Of a stretch of 23,063 nucleotides of DNA, positions 6,331-14,618 are shown piece after piece. The translations under genes were made by a program, and so were the position numbers. Numbering within the stretch: position 1 is the first letter of the stretch; the number at the start of each line of letters is the position of its first letter. The stretch is from UKL13-2 sp043756275 (lineage in GTDB: Bacteria; Pseudomonadota; Gammaproteobacteria; Burkholderiales; Usitatibacteraceae): the NCBI GenBank assembly GCA_043756275.1, contig JAYURJ010000290.1, positions 1 to 23,063 of the forward strand, written 5' to 3'. The notes under the pieces are model-generated. The model made no database searches and was not told where the DNA came from. It was given only the letters and a program-made list of their open reading frames with translations.

Positions 6331-6489
6331 ATGCAAGTGACGGTAAAAGCGCTGGTAATTGCCGCAACGCTCCTCGTGCCTACGATATGTAGCGCTGAAT
6401 CAGGCGAGCAATTTCAAAATGGCGTTCATCGGGCGCGCGACCTCGCCACATGGGATGGATGGCGTAACCAGTGCAATGTTACGTGTTAA
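6331..6489 (+). CDS. Possible short secreted protein of 52 residues, or a remnant
   Basis: The ATG at 6331 has GGGG about 5 nt upstream. It opens a frame with a clear signal-peptide pattern: MQVTVK, then a hydrophobic core ALVIAATLLVP, then a likely cleavage after CSA at about residue 22. The mature part is only 30 residues, with two cysteines near the end (QCNVTC). I do not recognise it. It may be a real small periplasmic protein or the 5' end of a gene lost by deletion, since the next 270 bases hold no continuation that I can see. The frame is open a little upstream through the direct repeat, but the signal peptide argues for the internal ATG. Confidence 0.35.
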   Translation: MQVTVKALVIAATLLVPTICSAESGEQFQNGVHRARDLATWDGWRNQCNVTC

Positions 6490-6760
6490 AGGCTAAAGCA
6501 TACCGGGACTTTTGGCGAATTTGCCTCGTAGACCACGCTGCAATTTGGATCCACAGAACCCACTCACACGGGCAGGGTTCAAAAGCGTTAGGTCGGCTAT
6601 CCGTACCAACGCTGAAAAGCAATATTCTCTGCGCCAGCCCGTTACCGCAATCAGGGGATACGCAACTATCGCCGATGCAGTAAAGTAGGCGTGTAACAAA
6701 TTGTCTTAGCGCTCAGCCCGGCATCCCGCCAAAAAGTTGCATATCCCAAGGAGCAACATT
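6490..6760. other. Intergenic leader of the DUF4331 operon
   Basis: No gene is supported here; the short frames present lack ribosome-binding sites and homology. The stretch should contain the promoter of the operon starting at 6761, but I could not pick -35 and -10 boxes with confidence. The last 13 bases hold the ribosome-binding site AAGGAG. Confidence 0.45.
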
Positions 6761-7477
6761 ATGAATTCGAAATTTAGACTACGTCGCATTCCGCGTGGTG
6801 TCGCCGCGGCGCTGGCGCTCGCGGTCAGTGCCGCCGTGATGTCGGCCGATCATGCAGAATCGCCCGGTGCCGATGCTGATCCGGCGGCTGACCTTGCCGA
6901 TGTTTTTATTTTCCCGTCGCCCGAATCGGCGAGCAAAACCGTTGCTGCCATCACCTTTGGCGGACGAGCAGCCCCCCGTTCCAGAATCGATGGTTCGTTT
7001 TACTGTGATCCCAGAGTGCTTTACACGTTGCATATTGATCGTGCCGATGCGGCAGGCAATTTTGACAGTGTCGCCGATGTCAAGGTGTTGGCAAGACTTG
7101 CCAGGGATCAGGATGGCAACTGCGGTTTGCAACTTGAGAACGTGCCCGGTGCCGGCGGCATATTTTCCGGCAAGGCCGAGAGCGTCTTCACTTCTTCCGG
7201 CGGCATGCGTGCGTTCGCCGGGTTGCGTAACGACCCGTTCTTTTTTGATGCCGAAGGCTATGCGGCGCTGGTCGCGTCCTTCGCGGGCGCCGGACAAAGC
7301 GGCGACGTGGTCGGCGCATTCAGGCTCAGCGGCGGGCAGGCCCGGCGCGATTCGTTCGCGTTTCGAAATGTCTCAGCAATCGTTTTTGAAATGAGCAACG
7401 ATGTATTGGCTCCTGCTGTAGGTGGTGTGCGGCCTAAAGTCAGGGTTTGGGCAACCACTGGCCGATTGGCGGGGTGA
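6761..7477 (+). CDS. DUF4331-type exported protein (N-terminal-half type)
   Basis: This 238-residue protein has a signal peptide (basic MNSKFRLRRIPR, hydrophobic core, likely cleavage after MSA at about residue 28). The mature N-terminus DHAESPGADADPAADLADVF is the hallmark opening of DUF4331 proteins (typically S-S-H-R-E-A-P...DPAADxTDVY). The rest is beta-rich with no known catalytic residues. Full DUF4331 proteins are usually much longer; this one covers mainly the first part of the family, and the next gene has the look of the second part. The start is fixed by AAGGAG 7 nt before the ATG at 6761. It is the first gene of a compact operon with the lipoprotein and TPR genes that follow. The family's function is not established. 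Confidence 0.78.
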   Translation: MNSKFRLRRIPRGVAAALALAVSAAVMSADHAESPGADADPAADLADVFIFPSPESASKTVAAITFGGRAAPRSRIDGSFYCDPRVLYTLHIDRADAAGNFDSVADVKVLARLARDQDGNCGLQLENVPGAGGIFSGKAESVFTSSGGMRAFAGLRNDPFFFDAEGYAALVASFAGAGQSGDVVGAFRLSGGQARRDSFAFRNVSAIVFEMSNDVLAPAVGGVRPKVRVWATTGRLAG

Positions 7478-7481
7478 TCAT

Positions 7482-8228
7482 ATGAAAACCAAATTTGCTA
7501 TCCATACCATCCTCAAGCATAAATATTCGCGTTCCAGTATCGGATTTGCAGTTGCTCTTGTGCTTGGCGGCTGTGGCGGCGGCGGCGGCGACGTTGGCAG
7601 CCTCCGCTTCGATTTCTCGACCGCTACCGAGGATCGTTACCTTCGCGTTGATCGCACCGGACAGCCCGCGATAGCCACCGCGCTATTGTCGAGAGATCCG
7701 GCAATCTCGCCTATTGGCCCGACCGGCGCAATCCTCAACCCCGGCAATGCGTCCAACACCTTCAACAATCAGCGTGACGCGCTAAATCGCGGTGATCCAG
7801 TCAATGAAGGACGTGATTTCGCGGGTCTGTTGACGGTTGGCCCTCAGTCGAACTCGTTGAGAAATATCCATTTCGAGGTTGGTCCAGCGCTGCGCGCGCT
7901 CGGCCTCACGCCATGCTCGACGGAAATGGTAACGCCGCCCACGAGCAATGCGCAAGTTGACATCTCGGCCTGCGTAGCGGTGGTCGCGCCGGTAATTCTT
8001 CCGGATGTCATCACCTATGACCTTAACGCAGCGCCCGGTTGGCCGAACGGCCGCGGCTACGACGATCCGGTTGTGGATCGCCTGCTCTCTGCCGCACTGT
8101 TGCGTGTCTCCGGCGCTTCGCCACCGCACACGCTTAACACGCTTGTCGGCGTGATCAACCCCACCCGCGACGAGGCGGGCACCGCGCTGCCAGCCACATT
8201 CCCGCACTTGCGGCCTGCGCAGCCTTGA
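7482..8228 (+). CDS. DUF4331-like lipoprotein (C-terminal-half type)
   Basis: This 248-residue protein starts at the ATG at 7482, 4 nt after the previous stop. A lipobox LGGC places the lipidated cysteine at residue 31, followed by a glycine run, so it is probably anchored in the outer membrane. The remainder resembles the second half of DUF4331 proteins: RVDRTGQPAIATALL, a segment with N-N-Q-R-D, and near the end PNGRGYDDPVVDRLL, corresponding to the family's G-R-x-x-D-D-P-V-x-D motif. With the upstream gene it looks like a DUF4331 protein divided over two polypeptides with separate export signals. Its stop overlaps the TTG start of the TPR gene (TTGA), indicating translational coupling. Function is unknown. 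Confidence 0.72.
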   Translation: MKTKFAIHTILKHKYSRSSIGFAVALVLGGCGGGGGDVGSLRFDFSTATEDRYLRVDRTGQPAIATALLSRDPAISPIGPTGAILNPGNASNTFNNQRDALNRGDPVNEGRDFAGLLTVGPQSNSLRNIHFEVGPALRALGLTPCSTEMVTPPTSNAQVDISACVAVVAPVILPDVITYDLNAAPGWPNGRGYDDPVVDRLLSAALLRVSGASPPHTLNTLVGVINPTRDEAGTALPATFPHLRPAQP

Positions 8229-9529
8229 CAACCATCCAATACAGGCTCGGCGCTGCGCTGAGCCTGATTTGGTTGTGCTTGCTCGCAGGTTGCGATGCTA
8301 AGACGAAGGACACTAGGGAAACGAAGGTAACGTCGGGCCCGACTAAAGCAGTTGAGAAACCCAGTTACGATAGCGAGCTGCGCAAATTTAATGCAGCCAT
8401 CGATCATGGTATTTCGCTCGCCGCCAAACAAACCAGCGATACGCTTATTCCGCTCGAAGTTGTTTCGATTTATCAGGAACGCGCCCGGTTAACGGGCAGC
8501 TACGACGACTACGCCAAAGCCGAAGCGTTGCTGGCGAGCATTTCCACCGGCGTAGCGCCGCCACCTTCACAATGCCTTTCGCGAGCAAGGCTGCATTACT
8601 CCCTGCATCGGCTCAAACAGGCAAGCGCAACTCTGGACACCTGTCCGACGACGGTAGAACCGACGGAAATAGCCGCGTTGCGTGGTGACATTGCGATGTA
8701 CACCGGGCGCTACCGCGAAGCCGAAGATATTTATCGGGCGCTGGTCAACGAGTCTGGTCTGTCTCAGCATTATGTTCGCCTTGCGCTACTGAAAAAATGG
8801 ATGGGCGCGCCCGGCGAGGCCGCCGCACTCCTTGAAGCGGCAGAAAAACGTTACTACGGTGCTTCGCCGATCACGTCGGCTTGGCTCAAACTACAACGCG
8901 GACTGGTGGCGCTGGACCGGGGAAATCTGGACGAGGCGCTCGCGATGTATCGGCTCGGGTCTGATGCGATTAATGGGTGGTGGCTACTCGACGAGCATAT
9001 TGCGGAGGTGCTGGCACTGGGCGGCAAGACGCAGGAAGCCAAACAGATCTACGAGAGCGTGGTGGGACGAACAGGCGCACCTGAGTTCATGGATGCGCTC
9101 GCGCAGATCGAGCGCCAGAACGGCAATATGGACGTTGCCTTGAAGCTTAAATTAAAAGCGCGCGCCATTTACGAGCAGCGACTCAAATCCTTTCCAGAGG
9201 CCTCAGCTGGCCACGCGCTCGATCATTTTTTGCAGGATCAGACCAATTCATCCCAAGCGCTATCGCTCGCGCAGAAAAATTTTGCGACCCGGCCATATGG
9301 TGAATCCGCAATCGCATTGGCGAAGGCCTGGATGCTCGCTGGCAAACCTGAGCGCGCAGCACCGTTGATTGACGCTGAGCTGTCAAAGGGATGGGACACT
9401 GCCGAAGCATATTGGATTCTCGGCGAAGTCCACCGCAAACTCGGCAACCAGCAGCGCGCCGACCACGCAAAAGCAAATGCACTGCGCAGAAATTCGCAAA
9501 GCGAGAAAATGTATGCGTTTGCGTCCTAA
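8225..9529 (+). CDS. TPR-repeat lipoprotein
   Basis: This 434-residue protein begins at a TTG that overlaps the preceding stop codon. A lipobox LAGC gives a lipidated Cys23, followed by a charged linker. From about residue 75 onward the sequence is a solenoid of TPR-like helical pairs, for example ALRGDIAMYTGRYREAEDIY, LKLQRGLVALDRGNLDEAL and VLALGGKTQEAKQIYESV, with a final repeat near AYWILGEVHRKLGNQQRAD. TPR lipoproteins act as protein-binding scaffolds at the periplasmic face of a membrane. Because it is translationally coupled to the two DUF4331-type genes, the three products probably work in one envelope complex; this is inference from operon structure. Confidence 0.85.
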   Translation: MTTIQYRLGAALSLIWLCLLAGCDAKTKDTRETKVTSGPTKAVEKPSYDSELRKFNAAIDHGISLAAKQTSDTLIPLEVVSIYQERARLTGSYDDYAKAEALLASISTGVAPPPSQCLSRARLHYSLHRLKQASATLDTCPTTVEPTEIAALRGDIAMYTGRYREAEDIYRALVNESGLSQHYVRLALLKKWMGAPGEAAALLEAAEKRYYGASPITSAWLKLQRGLVALDRGNLDEALAMYRLGSDAINGWWLLDEHIAEVLALGGKTQEAKQIYESVVGRTGAPEFMDALAQIERQNGNMDVALKLKLKARAIYEQRLKSFPEASAGHALDHFLQDQTNSSQALSLAQKNFATRPYGESAIALAKAWMLAGKPERAAPLIDAELSKGWDTAEAYWILGEVHRKLGNQQRADHAKANALRRNSQSEKMYAFAS

Positions 9530-9692
9530 GCGTCGCAATTGCGATTGCGCGCGCCACCTGAGCCTTAAGGGGGTGATAGAGAGAACTGCGCGCGACCTTG
9601 ATGCGATGGCGACGATCACGAAATAGGCTAGGCGTCTGTTATCTCAGCGCCTCAGTGCTTCGATACCAATAAGGATAAGACGTAGATGTGCC
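9530..9692. other. Intergenic region between convergent TPR and iorB-like genes
   Basis: No gene is supported. A perfect 12-bp palindrome TCGCAATTGCGA (9533-9544) lies right after the TPR stop, and CCTTAAGG follows a little later. Neither is followed by a T-run, so I cannot call a terminator. Confidence 0.4.
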
Positions 9693-11831
9693 TTAAGTCG
9701 TCTTCAAATCAGCCGCCTCAATCGGCAATTTCCGCACACGTTTTCCCGTCGCCGCGAACACCGCATTGGCAACACTTGGTCCGCACGTCGCGACCACCGG
9801 TTCGCCAATGCCGCCGGGTTTTTCAGTCGATGCCACCAAATGCACATCGACCACCGGCATTTGGTTCATCCGCATCACCGGGTAATCGTGAAAATTGCTT
9901 TGCTCGACACGGCCATCCTTGAACGTGATTTTGGACAGCAGCACCGCCGACAATCCGTAGGCCACACTTGATTCCACCTGCGCTCTGACGATGTCGGGGT
10001 TTACCATCGTGCCGCAGTCCACCGCGCAGGTGACCTTATGCACACGCACTGCGCCTTTGTCGATGGAAATTTCCGCGACTTGCGCGACGTAAGTGCCATA
10101 GCCCTCCATCAGCGCGACACCGTGAAAACGCCCCTTCGGCGCTTTCCCCCAACCGGCTTTTGTCGTGGCGATACTCAACACATTGCGATAACGTTCTGCG
10201 TCCTTCCCGCTGAGCATCGCCATCCGGTAGGCAACGGGATCTTTTGCTGTCGCTGCAGCCATCTCATCAATGAAACTTTCATTGGCAAAGCAATTCAACG
10301 CATGTGATACCGAGCGCCAGTAGCCGACACGCACACCGGCATCGTGTATCGCCATTTCGACAGTCGTGTTGGCTATGTTATAGGGCAACAGGGATGCCTC
10401 GGTCATAAATGGATCAATGCCATCCTTTACCACCGGCGGAAATAGCCGCGCCGTAACTGAGGGCGAGGTGAGCCGGAATTTCATCGCGACCGGATTGCCG
10501 TTTGCATCCAATCCCGCCGAAAGTGTGTTCAAACTGACGGGGCGATAAAAGTCGTGCGTCATATCGTCTTCACGCGTCCAGATCAGCTTCACCGGTTTGC
10601 CAACTGCTTTGGAAATCTGTACCGCCTGTACGATGAAATCGACATCAATGCGCCGCCCAAATCCACCGCCCAGAAAGGTCGTGTGCACTTTCACATTTTC
10701 TTTTGGCAGGCCGGTGATCTGCATCGCCACACCTTCCGCCAATTGCGGAAATTGGGTTGGGCCGTAGATGTCGCAGCCATCCTTGCGTACGTCGGCGGTG
10801 AAGTTCATCGGCTCCATCGTAGCGTGGGCTAAGAACGGCAGCTCGTAGCTGGCTTCAATTTTTTTGGCGGCACCAGCCATGGCTTTATCGACATCGCCGG
10901 TTTTCTTGAGCGTCGCGGCAGGTTTTGTCAGTGCGTCTTTGAGTCCCTGCGAAATACCGGCCGATGAAAGTGCAGCACCCAACCCATTATCCCAGGTGAT
11001 GTTGAGTGCGTCGCGCGCACTCTTGGCTTGCCAGAACGATTTGGCCACTACGGCCACGCCGTCGTCTATTTTTACAACTGCGAACACACCGGGCATGGCC
11101 TTCGCTTTGGTGTCATCCACGCTGAGCGGTTTGCCACCGAGCACCGGACACTGCGCCAGCGAGGCGATCAGCATGCCCGGCAGTTGCACGTCAATGCCGT
11201 ATTCAGCTTTGCCCGTCACCTTCGCCGGCGTGTCAAGACGCTTGACGGGTTTGCCAATAATTTTCCACGCCTTGGCATCTTTGAGTGTGACGTCTTTGGG
11301 TACCGGCAAGCTGGCTGCTTTGGGGGCGAGCTGGCCGTAGAAAAGTTTCTTGCCACCTTTGCTAAATACCATGCCGTTATCGGCGCGGCAATCGGACTCA
11401 GGTATTTTCCATTCCTGTGCTGCCGCGGAAATAAGCATCATGCGCGCCTGTGCGCCAGCCTTGCGCAAGCCGTCAAACGCATCGCGCACGCTGGTGGAAC
11501 CACCCGTGAGTTGTCCGCCGAGCAGGGCATTGATGTAGATGGGATCGGCACCGGCCATTTCTATTTTTACGCGACGCAGATCGACCTCGAGTTCTTCAGC
11601 CACCAGCATCGGCATCGACGTGTAGGTGCCTTGGCCCATCTCAGCGCGATGGCAAATGATGGAGACGGTGTTATCGCTGCCCACGCGCACCCAGCCATTC
11701 ATTGCTGTGGTGGTTGCTGTGGCTTTGCTCAAGCCGGGTATGCTGAATCCCACCATCAATGCGCCCGACAAGGCGGTGGAGGTTTTCAGAAAATCACGAC
11801 GGCCACTATTTTTTACTGTGTTCATGTTCAT
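9693..11831 (-). CDS. Molybdopterin-binding large subunit, isoquinoline 1-oxidoreductase beta-type
   Basis: This 712-residue xanthine oxidase-family large subunit holds the molybdenum cofactor and hydroxylates a substrate, probably an aldehyde or N-heterocycle. A twin-arginine signal (GRRDFLK, residues 10-16, then a hydrophobic stretch) indicates folded export to the periplasm. Cofactor signatures include AEMGQGTYTSMPMLVAEEL, FLGGGFGRRIDVDF and near the C-terminus GGIGEPVVATCGPSVANA, whose Glu corresponds to the catalytic base of the family. The start at 11831 is chosen because it overlaps the stop of the iron-sulfur subunit as ATGA, has AAGGGGG just upstream, and places the Tat motif at the N-terminus. 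No FAD subunit is nearby, which fits IorAB-type enzymes that pass electrons to a cytochrome c. The substrate cannot be read from sequence. Confidence 0.88.
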   Translation of the reverse strand: MNMNTVKNSGRRDFLKTSTALSGALMVGFSIPGLSKATATTTAMNGWVRVGSDNTVSIICHRAEMGQGTYTSMPMLVAEELEVDLRRVKIEMAGADPIYINALLGGQLTGGSTSVRDAFDGLRKAGAQARMMLISAAAQEWKIPESDCRADNGMVFSKGGKKLFYGQLAPKAASLPVPKDVTLKDAKAWKIIGKPVKRLDTPAKVTGKAEYGIDVQLPGMLIASLAQCPVLGGKPLSVDDTKAKAMPGVFAVVKIDDGVAVVAKSFWQAKSARDALNITWDNGLGAALSSAGISQGLKDALTKPAATLKKTGDVDKAMAGAAKKIEASYELPFLAHATMEPMNFTADVRKDGCDIYGPTQFPQLAEGVAMQITGLPKENVKVHTTFLGGGFGRRIDVDFIVQAVQISKAVGKPVKLIWTREDDMTHDFYRPVSLNTLSAGLDANGNPVAMKFRLTSPSVTARLFPPVVKDGIDPFMTEASLLPYNIANTTVEMAIHDAGVRVGYWRSVSHALNCFANESFIDEMAAATAKDPVAYRMAMLSGKDAERYRNVLSIATTKAGWGKAPKGRFHGVALMEGYGTYVAQVAEISIDKGAVRVHKVTCAVDCGTMVNPDIVRAQVESSVAYGLSAVLLSKITFKDGRVEQSNFHDYPVMRMNQMPVVDVHLVASTEKPGGIGEPVVATCGPSVANAVFAATGKRVRKLPIEAADLKTT

Positions 11832-12304
11832 GCCCCCTTCTTGCCGGACATTTGCGCAGCGGCCTTGTGGATCGCCGCACGCATGCGTTGATAGGTTCCG
11901 CATCGGCAGATGTTGCCGCTCATGGCCTCATCGATGTCGGTATCGGAAGGGTTTTTGTTTTTCGTCAGCAACGCGACTGCCGACATGATCTGGCCGGACT
12001 GGCAATAGCCGCACTGCGGCACATCGAGTTCGATCCATGCTTTTTGCACCGGGTGCAGGCCCTTGCTGGAAATGCCTTCGATGGTGGTGATTCTCTTTCC
12101 CTCGCATGCCGATAGCAGTGTCGAGCATGAACGTGCAGGTTCGCCATTGATGTGCACGGTGCAGGCACCACAAAGCGCCAGACCGCAGCCAAATTTGGTG
12201 CCATTCATCTTGAGGTCATCGCGCAGCGCCCAAAGTAGCGGCGTGTCCGGACTCGCGTTAATGGTGACGGCTTTGCCGTTGACAGTCAGTTTTGCCACGA
12301 TCAT
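11828..12304 (-). CDS. (2Fe-2S)-binding small subunit, isoquinoline 1-oxidoreductase alpha-type
   Basis: This 158-residue protein carries two [2Fe-2S] clusters. The plant-ferredoxin-like N-terminal domain has CGLALCGACTVHINGEPARSC (C-x4-C-x2-C-x11-C). The C-terminal four-helix domain has QCGYCQSGQ and, about 30 residues on, NICRCGTY. It relays electrons from the molybdenum site of the downstream subunit. It has no signal peptide and should be co-exported with the Tat-bearing large subunit, as is usual for this family. The ATG at 12304 is chosen because GGGGAA lies just upstream and the homologous start MIVAKLTVNG begins there. The frame continues further upstream without support. Its 3' end overlaps the next gene by 4 nt (ATGA). 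Confidence 0.92.
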   Translation of the reverse strand: MIVAKLTVNGKAVTINASPDTPLLWALRDDLKMNGTKFGCGLALCGACTVHINGEPARSCSTLLSACEGKRITTIEGISSKGLHPVQKAWIELDVPQCGYCQSGQIMSAVALLTKNKNPSDTDIDEAMSGNICRCGTYQRMRAAIHKAAAQMSGKKGA

Positions 12305-12332
12305 TTCCCCTTTGGTCGGTTGAATAACGTCA

Positions 12333-12366
12333 GCGGGAAAATGTACGCTGATGCGGGGAAAATGTA
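12333..12366 (-). promoter_or_regulatory. Tandem direct repeats upstream of the iorAB-like operon
   Basis: On the plus strand GCGGGAAAATGTA (12333-12345) and GCGGGGAAAATGTA (12353-12366) are near-identical and start 20 bp apart, about two helical turns. They lie 29-62 bp upstream of the iron-sulfur subunit start. This is the usual layout of a two-site transcription-factor operator; the factor is unknown. Confidence 0.45.
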
Positions 12367-12390
12367 ATGCTGTAGCGCACAAATAATTAA

Positions 12391-12462
12391 GCAAAAAACA
12401 AAAATCCTAGCATTGGCAGGCATCTTCAGCCAGTTTGTCTCCACAAGGCCCGCCAATGCTAG
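12391..12462 (-). terminator. Rho-independent terminator candidate for argB
   Basis: CTAGCATTGGC (12407-12417) is perfectly complementary to GCCAATGCTAG (12452-12462); the arms extend to 14 nt with one mismatch around a loop of about 28 nt. Read on the minus strand, the stem is followed by a T-rich tract (TTTTTGTTTTTT, about 12404-12393), and it lies about 50 nt after the argB stop. The large loop is unusual. Confidence 0.6.
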
Positions 12463-12512
12463 AGATCAATGAATTTCATGCGTTTTCACAACGCAATCGT
12501 CAATAAAAGTTG

Positions 12513-13535
12513 CTAGGTCTGCCCGCGATTGGCGCTCGCGCCGCGAATCAACGTACCCACGCCTTCACTCGTCAAGACCTCAAGCAACAATGCGTGCGGC
12601 ACGCGTCCGTCGATAATGTGTGCTGTCTTTACGCCATTTTTCACCGCGTCGAGCGCGCAGGCCACTTTCGGCAACATGCCGCCGGAGATGGTGCCGTCTT
12701 CAATCAGCTCAGCTACTTTGGATGCGGTCAGCCCCGTCAACACTTTGCCTTTCTTGTCGAGCACGCCAGCCGTGTTGGTGAGCAAAATGAATTTTTCGGC
12801 TTGCAGGGCAACGGCGATTTTTCCGGCAACAACATCGGCGTTGATGTTGTAGGCCGTGCCGTTCTCGTCGACGCCCAGCGGCGCAATCACGGGGATGAAA
12901 TCTTCGCTATCGAGCAAGTCGATGATGGCCGTATCGATCTTGACGACTTCGCCGACAAGGCCAATATCGATTTTTTTGCGCTTGTCTTCCCGCGAGGTGA
13001 TGGTCATTTTTCGGGCGTGAATGAAATTGCCATCCTTGCCGGTGAGACCGACGGCTTTGCCACCGGCCTTGTTGATGAGTGTGACAATTTCCTGATTCAC
13101 GAGGCCGCCCAACACCATCTCAACCACGTCGAGCGTTTCGTCATCGGTAACACGCATGCCCTGAATGAATTGTCCCTGCTTGCCGATTTTTTCGAGGGTG
13201 CGATTGATCTGCGGCCCGCCGCCGTGAACGACGACCGGGTTCATGCCGATCAGTTTCAGGAGTGTAATGTCTTCGGCGAAATCTTCCTGTAGCGCGCCAT
13301 CGGTCATCGCGTTGCCACCATATTTGACGACGATATTCTTGTCCCAGAAACGACGGATGTAAGGGAGCGCTTCGATCAGCACCTCAGCTTTTTGCGCGGG
13401 AGAAATTCGCAGATTTAATAGCGTTTGCGCTGCCGTTGCGATAGTCTTTTTCGATGCATTCGCAACCTTTGTAGCGGCGGGTGGCTCGGATGCGGGTTTT
13501 GGTTTTGCTGATTTTGCGGTCGATTTTTTGGTCAT
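12513..13535 (-). CDS. argB: Acetylglutamate kinase with N-terminal extension
   Basis: This 340-residue enzyme of arginine biosynthesis phosphorylates N-acetylglutamate. The amino-acid-kinase fold is complete: VVKYGGNAM and VVHGGGPQI (nucleotide and phosphate binding), YNINADVVAGKIAVAL, LLTNTAGVLD and GGMLPKVACALDAVKNGV. Usual length is about 300. The first 38 or so residues are an extra Lys/Ala/Pro-rich, low-complexity segment (TKKSTAKSAKPKPASEPPA and more) before the normal start of the fold near LNLRISPAQKAEVL. The extension seems real because GGAG sits 7 nt before the ATG at 13535 and no good ribosome-binding site is seen at the fold start. The gene follows gpsA by 87 nt on the same strand and ends just before a candidate terminator. 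Confidence 0.95.
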   Translation of the reverse strand: MTKKSTAKSAKPKPASEPPAATKVANASKKTIATAAQTLLNLRISPAQKAEVLIEALPYIRRFWDKNIVVKYGGNAMTDGALQEDFAEDITLLKLIGMNPVVVHGGGPQINRTLEKIGKQGQFIQGMRVTDDETLDVVEMVLGGLVNQEIVTLINKAGGKAVGLTGKDGNFIHARKMTITSREDKRKKIDIGLVGEVVKIDTAIIDLLDSEDFIPVIAPLGVDENGTAYNINADVVAGKIAVALQAEKFILLTNTAGVLDKKGKVLTGLTASKVAELIEDGTISGGMLPKVACALDAVKNGVKTAHIIDGRVPHALLLEVLTSEGVGTLIRGASANRGQT

Positions 13536-13622
13536 GGATTTTCTCCGATGGCGTTGAAATGAAAATGTGATTTTACGGATGGAAAATTCGGATGGTGTCA
13601 GTGTTTGGCAGCCTGCCCCGGT

Positions 13623-14618
13623 TCATGCGGACTCAGCTTTGGCATCGCGTGATAACAGGCGCTTGACGGTTTCGCGTGGATCGGCGCGGGCGAACAGCAC
13701 GGCATTCACGGCTTCAGTGATCGGCATTTCAATCGCATGCTTTCGTGCCAATGCCAGCGCCGTCTGCGCGGAGTTCACGCCTTCGGCAACGTGGCCGAGC
13801 GAGGCAAGGATGGCATCCAGACTCTTGCCTTGCGCGAGATGCACGCCCACTGACCGGTTGCGTGAAAGATCGCCGGTCGCGGTCAAGACCAGATCGCCTA
13901 ATCCAGTTAAGCCCATAAACGTTTCGGGCTTCCCGCCCATCGCAACCCCAAGTCGTACGATTTCTGCCAAGCCACGTGTGATGAGCGCTGCACGGGCGTT
14001 CATGCCGAGCTGCATGCCATCGCAAATGCCGGCGGCAATCGCCATCACGTTCTTCAGCGCACCGCCAAGTTCAACGCCGACCAGATCATCGCTAGAATAA
14101 ATACGCAATGCCGGACCATTGAGCTGCGCGGTCATTTCATATGCGAAGTGCAGATCATTCGCGGCAAGCGTCAATGCACAAGGCAGGCCTTTGGCGACTT
14201 CCATGGCGAAGCTCGGGCCGCTGAGCGCGCCATATTGACCGCCGGGTGTCGAGCCTCTTGTGGCATCGACGGTTTCATGTGGCAGCTTGCCGGTGAATTG
14301 GTCGAACCCTTTGCAAACCCAAATAATCGGCATGCCCGGCACGTGCGCATGGATTGACGAAGTCGTTGCCGCCAGACCGGACGTGGAGGTGGCAATCACA
14401 CAGAGTTCAGCGTCTGCGAGAGTTGCACCCAGATCCGATGCTATTTTTATTGATGCCGGAATGACGACCCCGGGCAAATAGCGCTCGTTGCTGCGCGCTG
14501 TTGAAAGCTGCAGCACATGCGCATGATCGCGTCCCCACAGCGCAACGGCATGCTTTTGCGAAAATGAGATCGCAAGCGCTGTGCCCCAGGCACCAGCGCC
14601 CAGCACGAGAAGCTTCAT
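13623..14618 (-). CDS. gpsA: Glycerol-3-phosphate dehydrogenase [NAD(P)+]
   Basis: This 331-residue enzyme, normal for GpsA, reduces dihydroxyacetone phosphate to sn-glycerol 3-phosphate for phospholipid synthesis. The N-terminal Rossmann motif is GAGAWGTALA (residues 8-17). Other signatures are VCKGFD, GALSGPSFAMEVA, the catalytic Lys199 in GGALKNVMAIAAG, and the substrate-binding stretch GLTGLGDLVLTATGDLSRNR. The ATG at 14618 is chosen because it begins the fold (MKLLVLGAGAWG) and overlaps the stop of the SH3-domain gene as ATGA. The frame is open upstream, but that part is out-of-frame sequence of the neighbour. It is cytoplasmic and probably co-transcribed with secB and grxC. Confidence 0.96.
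   Translation of the reverse strand: MKLLVLGAGAWGTALAISFSQKHAVALWGRDHAHVLQLSTARSNERYLPGVVIPASIKIASDLGATLADAELCVIATSTSGLAATTSSIHAHVPGMPIIWVCKGFDQFTGKLPHETVDATRGSTPGGQYGALSGPSFAMEVAKGLPCALTLAANDLHFAYEMTAQLNGPALRIYSSDDLVGVELGGALKNVMAIAAGICDGMQLGMNARAALITRGLAEIVRLGVAMGGKPETFMGLTGLGDLVLTATGDLSRNRSVGVHLAQGKSLDAILASLGHVAEGVNSAQTALALARKHAIEMPITEAVNAVLFARADPRETVKRLLSRDAKAESA

Noticed and set aside
6471..6683. 70-codon plus-strand frame after the small secreted ORF
   Set aside because: No ribosome-binding site, no signal or domain, and the composition is unlike its neighbours; treated as intergenic.
11028..11891. 287-codon plus-strand frame opposite the molybdopterin subunit
   Set aside because: The minus strand encodes a complete, motif-rich enzyme across this span; the opposite frame shows only shadow composition rich in His, Arg and Ala.
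12510..13292. 260-codon plus-strand frame opposite argB
   Set aside because: argB motifs are intact on the minus strand; the plus frame has no family features and starts at the very end of argB.
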